A DNA stretch of 64,000 bases from Nitrospira sp. (GCA_024331125.1 JANDJI010000001.1:280001-344000); one strand, 5' to 3'. Counted from the stretch's first letter, positions 26,112-34,130 are shown. Numbers and translations: made by a program. The notes: a model not told the origin generated them from the letters alone.

Positions 26112-26414
26112 TTATTTAGTCTTGCCTTTCGGCTTGTGCTGGTGAGCCTGCTCGGCGTGCGCCAATGATTCTTCGGCGTGTTTCAGCGATTCTTTCGCAT
26201 GGTCGAGAGCCTCTTTGGCATGAGGATCATTGCTGCTTTTAATGGCTTCCTCCAAGTGGTGAATGGCCTCCTTTGCGTGCCCGATGCCTTCTTTGGCATG
26301 TTTGACCGTCTCCTGAACATGCCCGCCCTCCCCCGCAAAGGCGGGGAACGCCGGATAGCCCGCAAGAAAACCGCACACCACGGCTGAAGCCCAGAACAGT
26401 CGCCTCTGACTCAT
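26112..26414 (-). CDS. smbP: SmbP-like small periplasmic metal-binding protein
   Basis: This 100-residue protein has a signal peptide ending AFAG and a mature region built of imperfect 7- to 8-residue repeats carrying His, such as HAKEGIGHAKEAIHHLEEAI and HAKEALDHAKESLKHAEES. The regular His-Ala-Lys-Glu spacing on a predicted helical hairpin matches SmbP of Nitrosomonas europaea, a copper-binding periplasmic protein. GGAGG lies close upstream of the ATG. It is monocistronic on the minus strand and near other metal genes. A sponge role for copper is known for the family and inferred here. Confidence 0.85.
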   Translation of the reverse strand: MSQRRLFWASAVVCGFLAGYPAFPAFAGEGGHVQETVKHAKEGIGHAKEAIHHLEEAIKSSNDPHAKEALDHAKESLKHAEESLAHAEQAHQHKPKGKTK

Positions 26415-26778
26415 AAAACCTCCCTCCTATAAGTTATATTTAGAGTGTTAGAAGGAATGCCGCCACCCAGGAGTCTCGCCTCGACCAGGCGCGAGATCCA
26501 AGTTCTGTTCACCCGAAAACCTGATCTGTCCTTGTAAAATGCCGATTCTCAAATATTCCGCCTTCAGGCATCTAGAGGCCGCCTTTAGCCGGCAAGCTTA
26601 TTGGGAAGGTACCAATTTCGGACCGTTCGATTGACCGGCTGCTCTTCTTCACGATCCACTGGTTCCGGCAATTGGGTCACCCGCTCATCAACGTGATTAA
26701 ACGGCAGGCGGGATTGCTTACTGAGATGGATCGCCAGGCGGCGCCTGGCGATCCATCGGGCCAGATCAGCCTTCAAGC
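26415..26778. other. Gene-free stretch with a long perfect palindrome
   Basis: About 364 nt with no convincing gene. It holds the smbP promoter side and, at its right end, the 15-bp inverted repeat listed separately. A 74-codon minus-strand frame here overlaps the neighbouring gene, lacks a ribosome site and has no recognisable domain. Confidence 0.45.
26725..26757. repeat. Perfect 15-bp inverted repeat with 3-nt loop
   Basis: GATGGATCGCCAGGC at 26725-26739 pairs exactly with 26743-26757 across the loop GGC. It begins 21 nt downstream of the minus-strand HMA-like gene. No T-run follows on either strand, so it is not a classical terminator. It could be a REP-like element, an RNA-stability hairpin or a protein site. 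Confidence 0.7.
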
Positions 26779-27084
26779 CTATTTCATTACCTTGGCGTGA
26801 CAATGCCAACCCTCCCCCTTAACGCCATTGACGGCGGCCTCGAGTTGCTTGGCCGTGGTCTTGTCGCCCTCAACCGTCACGACCGCATGGCCTTTCATAC
26901 TTTTGAAGTCGACTGCCTTGACGCCGGACACTTTTTTGACCGCCGATTCGACTTCGCCCAAATATAAATCGCAATAACTCCCTCCGAGCATCAACGTGAT
27001 CCTCTGCTCCGCCGCCGCCTGGGCAAGTTCGATGACACTGTACAAGGCACCCGTCACAATGATCGCGGCCACGATTCCCTTCAT
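26779..27084 (-). CDS. Exported heavy-metal-associated (HMA-like) protein without CxxC
   Basis: This 101-residue protein starts at ATG 27082-27084, which follows GGAGG at 6 nt. A frame extending to 27156 has no such site. The signal peptide (about 1-24) is followed by a ferredoxin-like fold with beta-alpha-beta spacing typical of HMA domains: GEVESAVKKVSGVKAVDF and KTTAKQLEAAVNGV. The usual MxCxxC loop is replaced by LGGSYCDLYLGEV with a single Cys, and the C-terminus has GWHCHAKVMK, which could supply His/Cys ligands. It may be a MerP- or CopZ-like carrier with altered ligands. Function is uncertain. Confidence 0.7.
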   Translation of the reverse strand: MKGIVAAIIVTGALYSVIELAQAAAEQRITLMLGGSYCDLYLGEVESAVKKVSGVKAVDFKSMKGHAVVTVEGDKTTAKQLEAAVNGVKGEGWHCHAKVMK

Positions 27085-27167
27085 GAATCCCCTCCTCAAT
27101 TTCGTCTCACACCAATGGATCCACCAGTTGACATTCCAGATGCCGCATGAGGCCAATGACTCTTCCT

Positions 27168-27209
27168 AAAAAAAGGGAGGGAGTCGGAGGGAGGCCGCCT
27201 CCGACTCCC
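27168..27209 (-). terminator. Rho-independent terminator
   Basis: On the minus strand a perfect 12-bp stem (27198-27209 pairing with 27179-27190, GGGAGTCGGAGG on the plus strand) with a 7-nt loop is followed within 4 nt by seven T residues (27168-27174). It lies 53 nt after the HTH gene stop and should end that transcript before the HMA-like gene. Confidence 0.85.
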
Positions 27210-27262
27210 CACGCAGGCCTAGAGGAAGGGAGGTGCCGACCCTCCAGACCTGAACTTGTTTC

Positions 27263-27535
27263 CTATTGCGATGACCGCACGTTCCGTTTCTTAGCTCGCG
27301 ATTTCCCCTTGCTTTTCTCCGGTTTGTTCCGTTCGAACCGGTCGTCAGTGTTGATCTTGGCTTTTCCTTTCAAATCGTCCACCGAAGCGTGAAAAACTCG
27401 CAGGCTACTCCCTCCTATCTTCGTCGCCCGTAACCGGCCCTCCTCAATCCATCGATAGATCGTCCATTTGCTGACGTTGAGCAACTTGGCTGCTTCCTGA
27501 ACCCTAAGCAACACTGGTTTCACAAGGCACCGCAT
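27263..27535 (-). CDS. Small excisionase/MerR-like helix-turn-helix protein
   Basis: This is a protein of about 90 residues. The N-terminal half has a winged-helix excisionase-type domain (HTH_17): LLRVQEAAKLLNVSKWTIYRW then EEGRLRATKIGG (the first run is shortened in practice to the motif VQEAAKLLNVSKWTIYRW). The C-terminal tail (about 60-90) is very basic, KPEKSKGKSRAKKRNVRSSQ. I used ATG 27533-27535. The ribosome site is weak, and in-frame GTG codons a few residues later are possible. Such proteins act as excisionases or as small regulators. No integrase is adjacent. It is followed by a clear terminator. Confidence 0.7.
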   Translation of the reverse strand: MRCLVKPVLLRVQEAAKLLNVSKWTIYRWIEEGRLRATKIGGSSLRVFHASVDDLKGKAKINTDDRFERNKPEKSKGKSRAKKRNVRSSQ

Positions 27536-27762
27536 CAACCGGCAAAGCGGGAGAGCGCCCAACCAGCGCTCCCCCTCATCGGAACGGTGGAAGGAGGCCA
27601 CCAACAGCGCCCGTTCCGAGAACCAAATCCATCTTTGCCTGACTCTTTCCGTATTCAGAGTGAAAGCAGCAAAAACGAGAGACCGATCGACAGGTGAACG
27701 ACCTTCAAGAATCAGCCTCAGGCATCTCGCACAAGAGCGAGAGCCGATTCGGCCATCCGGTC

Positions 27763-28092
27763 TTAAAGAGAGGGAGGAGCGCGAGGACGCAGGGGTGATG
27801 AATGACAAGTCGAGTCTATTTGATAGGAAGACTCGCCAGGCTCATACGCGATAGGAGTGTACGAGGTGAACGTCGCCTGAGCGGGGGCGTCAGACTGAGA
27901 CGAAACCTGACACGCCCAGGAGCATAGGGATGAATGAGCGGCGTCGTGATCATGGTGTTCATGGCCGCCGGCGTTCGCTGAGGCGTCAAGAACAGGAGTG
28001 CACAGGGCCATCAAACACACCAGTCCCACATAGGCCACAGCGGTCAAACTCGCGATGACCATGTGTCGCCGGGTGTAACGGAAGAGCCGCAT
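27763..28092 (-). CDS. Small exported His-rich protein
   Basis: This 109-residue protein has AGGAGAA just upstream of the ATG. A hydrophobic signal or anchor (about 11-32, MVIASLTAVAYVGLVCLMAL) is followed by GGHEHHDHDAAHSS and the pair of cysteines in SLCSWACQ, a plausible metal site. The C-terminus is polar and Pro-rich. It resembles DUF2946-like proteins near copper genes, but I cannot assign it firmly. The stop is 227 nt before the HTH gene on the same strand. Confidence 0.6.
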   Translation of the reverse strand: MRLFRYTRRHMVIASLTAVAYVGLVCLMALCTPVLDASANAGGHEHHDHDAAHSSLCSWACQVSSQSDAPAQATFTSYTPIAYEPGESSYQIDSTCHSSPLRPRAPPSL

Positions 28093-28204
28093 GCCGTTCT
28101 CCTAAGCTGATGGTGCCGTTATACGCGCTCTCTTCTTGGCTGTCTACCGACGCCTGCCACTCCTTGCAACAGAAAATCGGGGGTCGAGCGGGATTCGGCG
28201 TTAT

Positions 28205-29722
28205 TTACCATGCACGACATTGCGTTGCCGACGGACGTCGATTGTTCCGTGACAATGCCCTGAAACGGTTTCGTCGAGACGCACGTTTAAGAGATGCCGT
28301 CTCGGCCTTTACCGGCGCCTCCGCACGCCTTCTCTGAGCCTTCAGAAGATCAAGAAGCTCACCGTGCTGAACCGACTTCGCGAACGCCATTCTCGAAAGA
28401 CTTTCGATGGCCCGACCCGTCGATTCCGACGAATGCCGCACCTTGAGCTTGAATCCGACGCCTTTGATGGCGACAATCTCGCAGCCGTGATCCGTATCGC
28501 GGCTCAGCAGCTTCCGAAGGGCGTGAATATGAACGTCCAGGGTGTGTTCGCCGATGGCGAACCCAGGCCCCCAGACCTGCCCGATCAGATCCTCGCGCGC
28601 GAACACCTTGGAGGGCGCGCTCATAAACACCTGCAGGATCGCAAACTGTTTGGCGGAGAGGCGAACGGACTCGCCCGCAATCGTCAACTCGCGGGTGTCC
28701 GCATCAAGATAGATATCGCCTATTTGATACACTCCACGACGCGTGAAGTCGTGTCCCGCCCTGCGACAATACGCACCCACTACCGCAAGAAAGAGCCTGT
28801 GCCCGTCTCGGCACGAATAGACGCCGTCGGCCCCCCGTTCCAAGTCGGCAACGATTTCCTCTTCGGTTTCTGTCACATCTTGAGGAATCAAGGTCAGGAT
28901 GGGAATGTGCGCCATCGTCGGTTCCGTGCGAAGCATCTCCCAGTCTTGGACCCTTCGATCGATTAACACCAGCACCGGCGGACGGTGGCGGGCGGATTCC
29001 AAGAGTTCCACCACGGAAAACGCCGCGCGAAACTGATAGCCGGACCGCTGCAATTGTCTCTCAAGATCTGCTGCGAAGACTCGATCTGGCGATACGAGGC
29101 CTATGACGCACGATCTGGTGACTTCCGATGAAAGAGCGGAGGCCCCCGCCCCAAAGTCCTGGCGTTTGACGAGCCCCTGTCGACGCACCACCATCCCGAT
29201 GATTCCGCAGAGACCGGACCCAAACAAAACGACCGCGCCGGGGAGGGGAACTTGCTCGGTCGCCTTGCGAGCCGTTTCTCCAAATCCGCCTGGCAAAAGC
29301 ATGGGAGGCCGCGTCAGCACAACCGTATGCCCCGATAAGAAGTCTGATGAAAGATCGCCAAGAACACCTTCCGCCTCTTCGGAGAGACCGCCGATAGGCA
29401 CACCGGCATTCAGCGCGATGTTTGACAAGGAATTGAGAGGCGCTCCCGCCCATCCTCCCACTATTCCAGCAAGAAACGGCATCAAGGAAGACTGAGAGAA
29501 TTGGCCGATTGAGAGAACGGCACCGGACGAGACTTCACCCCCATTCCCATTGCGATTCACCTCCCTTGAGCTATGAGAGAGGTCCAGATGGCCGACGATC
29601 GCCGCACGGCCTTGCGACGGCTCAAGACCTACGACTCCCCCTACCAACACTCCAAAGGTGACAATCGCCAGAGACAATCTCGGCCTCTGTCGGCGAGAAA
29701 CCGCAAAGCGACACCGGTGCAT
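28205..29722 (-). CDS. VPLPA-CTERM membrane segment fused to receiver-like and OmpR-type DNA-binding domains
   Basis: This is a 505-residue fusion of exported and cytoplasmic parts. A signal peptide (about 1-40: basic MHRCRFAVSRRQRPR, core LSLAIVTFGVLVGGVVGL, end QGRA) leads a Ser/Gly/Leu-rich exported segment (41-157). Then comes a complete VPLPA-CTERM element at 158-182: VPLPGAVVLFGSGLCGIIG, hydrophobic, ending in VVRRQ. Such elements normally end a protein; here the frame continues. Residues 204-320 form a receiver-like domain with candidate Asp255 (LVLIDRRVQ) and Thr277, but the second acidic residue and the conserved Lys are missing. Residues 331-428 are an OmpR/PhoB winged helix (SAKQFAILQVFMSAP, LDVHIHALRKLL). 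A basic tail follows. I chose ATG 29720-29722 because the longer GTG frame crosses the upstream terminator. Role inferred: exosortase-processed, membrane-tethered regulator. Confidence 0.8.
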   Translation of the reverse strand: MHRCRFAVSRRQRPRLSLAIVTFGVLVGGVVGLEPSQGRAAIVGHLDLSHSSREVNRNGNGGEVSSGAVLSIGQFSQSSLMPFLAGIVGGWAGAPLNSLSNIALNAGVPIGGLSEEAEGVLGDLSSDFLSGHTVVLTRPPMLLPGGFGETARKATEQVPLPGAVVLFGSGLCGIIGMVVRRQGLVKRQDFGAGASALSSEVTRSCVIGLVSPDRVFAADLERQLQRSGYQFRAAFSVVELLESARHRPPVLVLIDRRVQDWEMLRTEPTMAHIPILTLIPQDVTETEEEIVADLERGADGVYSCRDGHRLFLAVVGAYCRRAGHDFTRRGVYQIGDIYLDADTRELTIAGESVRLSAKQFAILQVFMSAPSKVFAREDLIGQVWGPGFAIGEHTLDVHIHALRKLLSRDTDHGCEIVAIKGVGFKLKVRHSSESTGRAIESLSRMAFAKSVQHGELLDLLKAQRRRAEAPVKAETASLKRASRRNRFRALSRNNRRPSATQCRAW

Positions 29723-29750
29723 CTTTCTTCCGTCTTTTTCCCGGTTTACG

Positions 29751-29794
29751 AAGAAAAACGGCCCGGAAAGATCTTGTCGATCTCTCCGAGCCGT
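29751..29794 (-). terminator. Rho-independent terminator of the adjacent VPLPA-CTERM gene
   Basis: On the minus strand a 16-bp stem with two mismatched or G-U positions (29779-29794 pairing with 29758-29773), loop GACAA, is followed by TTTTCTT (29751-29757). It lies 18 nt after the stop of the gene at 29813-30364 and 29 nt before the ATG of the fusion gene. Expression of the fusion therefore needs read-through or its own promoter. Confidence 0.8.
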
Positions 29795-29812
29795 CACGTT
29801 TCTTTCTTTCGG

Positions 29813-30364
29813 TTATATCACTCTCTTTCGGCGGGCCAAGCCAGCCAGACCGATGAGGCCGGTGCCGAACAGATACACAGCCCCAGGAACCGGGATCGGA
29901 GGAGGCGGCGGAGCAGACCCGAAACTCCCCCACATCGTCAGGGTATAGCTCCCCCCACCGGAACCGACAAGTCCCGATGGATGGAGGTGATAATCACCGG
30001 GAGGCATTAAGATCCCTAAATCCGCCAATGGGAATTCCGTAAAGGACGTCGCCGCCTCTCCTCCCGGAACCTGGCTATCGGTGTTGTTCTCAAAAATCGA
30101 CGCGCCAAACCAAAACGTCATGTTCGTGACTTCGGAGGTCATATTGAAATGCGTAAAAGGCCCCAAATCAAAATTAACCGTATCCAAGAAGAAGCCAGCC
30201 GCTTTATTGGCGGTGTACACAACCGGGTTTGCGGCATCTCCATAGCCGGGGCCAAAGGGCAAATTTGGATTGTACGGAACTGCCTGGGCATTGCTCCCTA
30301 GCGCGATTGCTCCGGCAACCACAAGTCCGGTCACCGCCATTTTGAACTTCAGCGATCGTCTCAT
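29813..30364 (-). CDS. VPLPA/PEP-CTERM sorting-domain protein
   Basis: This is a 183-residue exosortase substrate. The ATG at 30362-30364 follows AGGAG at 6 nt. The frame upstream of it is not protein-like. It has a signal peptide (MRRSLKFKMAVTGLVVAGAI to about residue 29, ending AQA), a mature beta-rich domain with NLPFGPGYGDAANP and MTFWFGASIFENN, and a Pro-rich linker APPPPPIP. The C-terminal anchor is VPVPGAVYLFGTGLIGLAG followed by LARRKRVI. The order motif-TM-basic tail is the hallmark of VPxPA/PEP-CTERM proteins that an exosortase cuts and releases or anchors outside. The mature domain is unrecognised. A terminator follows. Confidence 0.88.
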   Translation of the reverse strand: MRRSLKFKMAVTGLVVAGAIALGSNAQAVPYNPNLPFGPGYGDAANPVVYTANKAAGFFLDTVNFDLGPFTHFNMTSEVTNMTFWFGASIFENNTDSQVPGGEAATSFTEFPLADLGILMPPGDYHLHPSGLVGSGGGSYTLTMWGSFGSAPPPPPIPVPGAVYLFGTGLIGLAGLARRKRVI

Positions 30365-30749
30365 ATTACTCTCCTTTCTTTTGAAACATCCCCCCTTCTC
30401 GGCTCCTACCGCACTTGGTTCCAGCGGAGATCTCTGCGCAAAACACCCTCTCTTCCATGCCCACCAAAGAGTCGATGCCACCGCCATTTTCACCCCGTAC
30501 TCACCGCGGTGACAGAGAAAATCAACGAGATCATTTTTCCGGACCAAACGCCTCAGGCGCCACCTACTGTCCTATCCCGTCCCCCCCCTTTACCAACAAG
30601 AGAGCGCAAATAGAGGGAGATGGTATCAAGAACCGGGAACAACTTGCCAATCTCAATGCACCAGATGCAACGGAAAGCACATTGAGAAAAGGAACGTTCA
30701 AAGGGGGCTTTCTCCCCATCCAAGCGCTTCTAGCAGGCCCCACCGGAAA
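30365..30749. other. Region between the two VPLPA-CTERM genes
   Basis: About 385 nt with no convincing gene on either strand. It must hold the end of the larger VPLPA gene and the promoter of the smaller one. I see no clear sigma-54 (GG-N10-GC) or sigma-70 pair. Confidence 0.4.
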
Positions 30750-31775
30750 TTACGAGATCTTTTTCCGGCGGGCCAGACCGACCAAGCCGACAAGACCGAC
30801 TCCGAACAGATACGCCGCCGCCGGCACCGGAACCGGACTCATATTTCCATTGACCGACATGCGAATAAACATGTTCCTGGCACGACGCAGAATCCCGTAA
30901 TCCGCCGGATAAGATGTTCCGTTACAGGAGACTGGATTACCGTAATCGCAGGCCGTATAGCCGGCAGCCGGATTCCCAATTCCCTGCTGCACAAGATCAA
31001 ACAGCTCTTGCAGATCACTCTGACTCGTTCCGCCGATCACCAACGAATAGGTCCCCGGACCGAGCGCGCCCGTCCAGCTTGCCACATTGTCGAGCGCATC
31101 CCCGTTGTAGCCGTCTCCAACGGAAATACCGGTATACGTCATGGTGCTTACCATGCCGGCATTGTTGCCCATGGTGACGGACCCATCCGCCCGGTACACA
31201 CCCCACTTCGGTCCGCCGGCATCGACCGCTCCGCCCCCTTCGGCTGTGATTTCATCCATGGCGTCAAAGAAAGGCGACCAAGTTGCGAAAGCCGGTTGAT
31301 TGGCCAGGTAGGCAAGGTGCTCCGGCGTCCGCATAATCGCGATTTGCGCCGCCGTCAACCCATTGGTATCTCCCACTCCGTCATGAGACCCCTGCGGCAC
31401 CTGCCCCATAAAAAGGGAGAACCCCGGATTGAGAATCGACGCACCGTTGGCATTCGGCATTCCAACCACCGTAATGCTCACATGAGAGGGCTCGGTTAGC
31501 GTAAAGAATCGGAAGCGATTGTTGTGACTGTCGGCCAGCGTGTCAATGGCCGCGGTGCGATTGACGCCGTTGTTGCTCATGCCGGAGATCCACCCCGCAT
31601 TACTGCTGACGGTGGGATTGAAGCCGGCCGTCCCCAATGGCCCCCAAGTGTTGGTCGCTTGATCATAGAGAGAGGTGCCATATCCGACATGTGCAGAAGC
31701 TCCCTCTGCCGTTACCATCAAAGCAACAGCCGACAAAACACCTAAGACCACGCTTCGAATCTTTTTATCGCCCAT
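30750..31775 (-). CDS. VPLPA/PEP-CTERM sorting-domain protein, larger
   Basis: This 341-residue exosortase substrate starts at ATG 31773-31775 (GGAGG at 6 nt). A signal peptide ends near GASA. The mature domain has HVGYGTSLYDQATNTWG at its start, FRFFTLTEPSHVSITVVGM and a late PGTYSLVIGGTSQSD strand, suggesting a beta-sandwich like those of surface-exposed carbohydrate-binding or pre-peptidase-like domains. Two cysteines (TACDYGNPVSCNG) could form a disulfide. The C-terminus is VPVPAAAYLFGVGLVGLVG then LARRKKIS, nearly identical in plan to the smaller neighbour's anchor. Exact function is unknown. Confidence 0.88.
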   Translation of the reverse strand: MGDKKIRSVVLGVLSAVALMVTAEGASAHVGYGTSLYDQATNTWGPLGTAGFNPTVSSNAGWISGMSNNGVNRTAAIDTLADSHNNRFRFFTLTEPSHVSITVVGMPNANGASILNPGFSLFMGQVPQGSHDGVGDTNGLTAAQIAIMRTPEHLAYLANQPAFATWSPFFDAMDEITAEGGGAVDAGGPKWGVYRADGSVTMGNNAGMVSTMTYTGISVGDGYNGDALDNVASWTGALGPGTYSLVIGGTSQSDLQELFDLVQQGIGNPAAGYTACDYGNPVSCNGTSYPADYGILRRARNMFIRMSVNGNMSPVPVPAAAYLFGVGLVGLVGLARRKKIS

Positions 31776-32207
31776 ATTCGACCTCCTCTCCTCGTTAATC
31801 ACTGCACGTTTGTTTATTGGCGCATTACAAGTCTTGCCGATGTGCGCTCGCTCACGAAATCAACTTTTTGTCCTGGAGCTGATCGGTTATCCTGGCCTTC
31901 CTCACTTTGCTTCTCTTTCCGGAGTCGGGTGAGCCCCCTCGACAGGGTCCGGAAAATCCTTGTGCGTTACGCCGATCGCGCTCTTGTGTATCAAAGAACG
32001 ATTTTGCCTTCTACCTCCGGTTGCACCACTTGCAACAGATGAGACAAAATCGCTCCGCCGCTTGAATTCTTGGACTTGTTACCTCACCCTTTCAAATCCG
32101 ATTCATGCTAGATGTATCATCGAATACCCCGCTGTCTCGAAAACCACGATGTCTCCGAGCCGCGCAACGACTTACGCGGAACGAATCGTCATCGAACGTG
32201 CGATCGT
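31776..32207. other. Divergent intergenic region
   Basis: About 430 nt between the minus-strand VPLPA gene and the plus-strand synthase-like gene. Short frames on the plus strand run into the synthase start but have no ribosome site. It should hold both promoters. None is clear enough to mark. Confidence 0.4.
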
Positions 32208-33710
32208 ATGCCGATCCTTTACCTGACCGTGATGTTCAGCGGCGCCGCCGTGATGGTGCTGGAGTTGCTCGGCACCCGCATCATCGGCCCGTTTTACGGG
32301 GTGAGCCTCTACGTATGGGCCTCGCTTATCGCCGTCACGTTGATCGCGCTGGCACTCGGCTATTTCATCGGCGGCTATGTGGCCGACCGGTTTCCAGCAA
32401 TGCGGTTGAGCCACGTCCTGCTTGTCGCGGCCCTCGGCACGGCCGTCATTCCGCTCCTGACAGGACCGGTCCTTCGCCTGACCGACTCCTTGGGGCTGCG
32501 CGGCGGCGCCTTCACGAGCGCGCTCCTGCTCTTTACTGTCCCCCTCACTGCCCTCGCCATGGTCGGCCCCTATGTGATCAAACGGGCGACTCACGATCTC
32601 AATGGCGTCGGCACCGTCGCGGGCTCTGTCTACGCAGTGAGCACAATCGGTAGCGTGGTGGGCACCTTGCTGCTGGGATTTTATCTCTTGCCGCTATTCG
32701 GAACCAAAACCATTCTCATCGCCGTAAGTCTCCTCTTAGCGGCGCTCTCAGCCGTGATGTCCTGGCAGGAACGGGCACAAGCCGGAGCCTTGGCGCCTGC
32801 CACCATGGCGGTGTTCGCCGCCTTCGGCCTCTGGTCTTCCAGCGGCTTCGCGGCGTCGGGCAAATCCGTGGAGGGGTTTACCGTGCTCTCGGAAGCGGAA
32901 AGTCTCTATGGGTGGGTGCGCGTGGTGGACGACGAGCGGTACGGCATCCGCTTGATGCTCTCCGACGCCTCGGTCATCAGCGCGGTGGAGAAACAACTGG
33001 ATCGGAGCGTGCTCGACTATCAGCAGATTCTCGGCCTGCTCCCGATCTTCCGTCAGAAGGCGACACAGGCCTTGCTCATCGGCCTCGGCGGGGGACACGT
33101 CGCACGTGATCTACGGTCGCAGGGCATCGAAACCGACACCATCGAGATCGATCCGGCGGTGGCCGACGCCGCCCAACGGTTCTTTTCTTTCAAACCGACC
33201 GGCCGGTTCCTGGTGGGTGATGCGCGCTACGAGATCAAACAGCTGGACCGGCACTATGACCTCATTATTCACGATTGCTTTACCGGCGGCACGGAACCGA
33301 TCCACCTGCTGACCCAGGAGATGTTGGGCCATCTCCGGGAGCTGCTTGCCGAGGAAGGGGTCCTTGCCCTGAATTACGTCGGTTTTCGAACGGGAGACGG
33401 TGCCGAAGCCGTCGCGGCCGTCTATCGAACCCTCAAAAGCCTCTTCCCGCACGTCAGGACCTTCACGACCGACCCCACAGACTTTACCGACTTTGTGTTG
33501 CTCGCCTCGGGTGCGCCCCTCGATCTTGAATACTACCGAGACGATCCCCGGGTCTCTTGGCTCATGCAACACGAACATCACCTGCAGGATACCGGCGGCT
33601 TCATCATCACCGACGACTACAACCCCCTTGAACGGCTCCAGACGCGCAAAGCCGAGGCCTATCGGACGATTTTCATGGAACGAATCGCGTTCGACTTGTT
33701 GCTGCGGTAA
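32208..33710 (+). CDS. Membrane-fused spermidine-synthase-like methyltransferase-fold protein
   Basis: This 500-residue protein has an N-terminal membrane half (about 1-225, several TM helices: YLTVMFSGAAVMVLELLGTR, ALALGYFIGGYVADRF) and a C-terminal polyamine-synthase/methyltransferase fold. The nucleotide-binding loop is LLIGLGGGHVARDL, then TDTIEIDPAVADAAQRFF and the DLIIHDCFTGG strand. It belongs to the fused MFS/spermidine synthase family, whose substrate is not settled. I used the ATG at 32208, just before the first TM segment. The weaker start at 32112 adds a non-hydrophobic stretch. A broken partial copy lies at 34985-35271. Confidence 0.85.
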   Translation: MPILYLTVMFSGAAVMVLELLGTRIIGPFYGVSLYVWASLIAVTLIALALGYFIGGYVADRFPAMRLSHVLLVAALGTAVIPLLTGPVLRLTDSLGLRGGAFTSALLLFTVPLTALAMVGPYVIKRATHDLNGVGTVAGSVYAVSTIGSVVGTLLLGFYLLPLFGTKTILIAVSLLLAALSAVMSWQERAQAGALAPATMAVFAAFGLWSSSGFAASGKSVEGFTVLSEAESLYGWVRVVDDERYGIRLMLSDASVISAVEKQLDRSVLDYQQILGLLPIFRQKATQALLIGLGGGHVARDLRSQGIETDTIEIDPAVADAAQRFFSFKPTGRFLVGDARYEIKQLDRHYDLIIHDCFTGGTEPIHLLTQEMLGHLRELLAEEGVLALNYVGFRTGDGAEAVAAVYRTLKSLFPHVRTFTTDPTDFTDFVLLASGAPLDLEYYRDDPRVSWLMQHEHHLQDTGGFIITDDYNPLERLQTRKAEAYRTIFMERIAFDLLLR

Positions 33711-34130
33711 GCATGCACCTCGTGAAGCGTCGCGTGCACCTCGCGGGAATAGCCATCGACATTCTTCCTGCATTCGCTTTTTTGTTTCACGAATAACGAG
33801 CGACGAACTGCACGCAGCGGCATATCAGCCTATCTGTAGGTACCACACAGACGGGCGGTCGCAGTAGAAATGCTCTGATCAACGACCATGTGAATCCACT
33901 GCGTTGGGCTGGGGCGATATGTACGGATCCCCTCCACCCCCTATCGACTCGAAGCCAGCGTTTTCACAAGATGTAACGAAAAGATCGTGCAAGAGGGGGT
34001 GAGGCGGTCGCAAGGCCAAAGACGTGAGCGTGATCAAGGCTGAGAGGAAGATTCTGGTTTGCGTGTCGCGTGATTCAACCAGGCTTCGGCTTCATTCAGC
34101 ATGTCCTCGTTTTAGGTCCCCCCTGAACGA
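33711..34130. other. Gene-free stretch between the synthase gene and the Phd/VapC pair
   Basis: About 420 nt without a supported gene. Frames on both strands are short and lack ribosome sites. It contains a short imperfect direct repeat (GCATGCACCTCGTG near 33712 and GCGTGCACCTCGCG near 33732). Confidence 0.4.

Noticed and set aside
26585..26809. 74-codon minus-strand frame
   Set aside because: No ribosome site, overlaps the HMA-like gene end, contains the long palindrome and has no recognisable domain.
29095..29194. Separate start for the regulator half of the fusion at the Met in the CTERM helix
   Set aside because: The ATG at 29194 has only a weak GGAA upstream and would begin inside the hydrophobic helix. 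The whole frame with its signal peptide is more coherent, although internal starts cannot be fully excluded.
30365..32207. Sigma-54 promoters for the VPLPA genes
   Set aside because: Some other exosortase systems use sigma-54 control, but no GG-N10-GC match at proper spacing was found before either gene.
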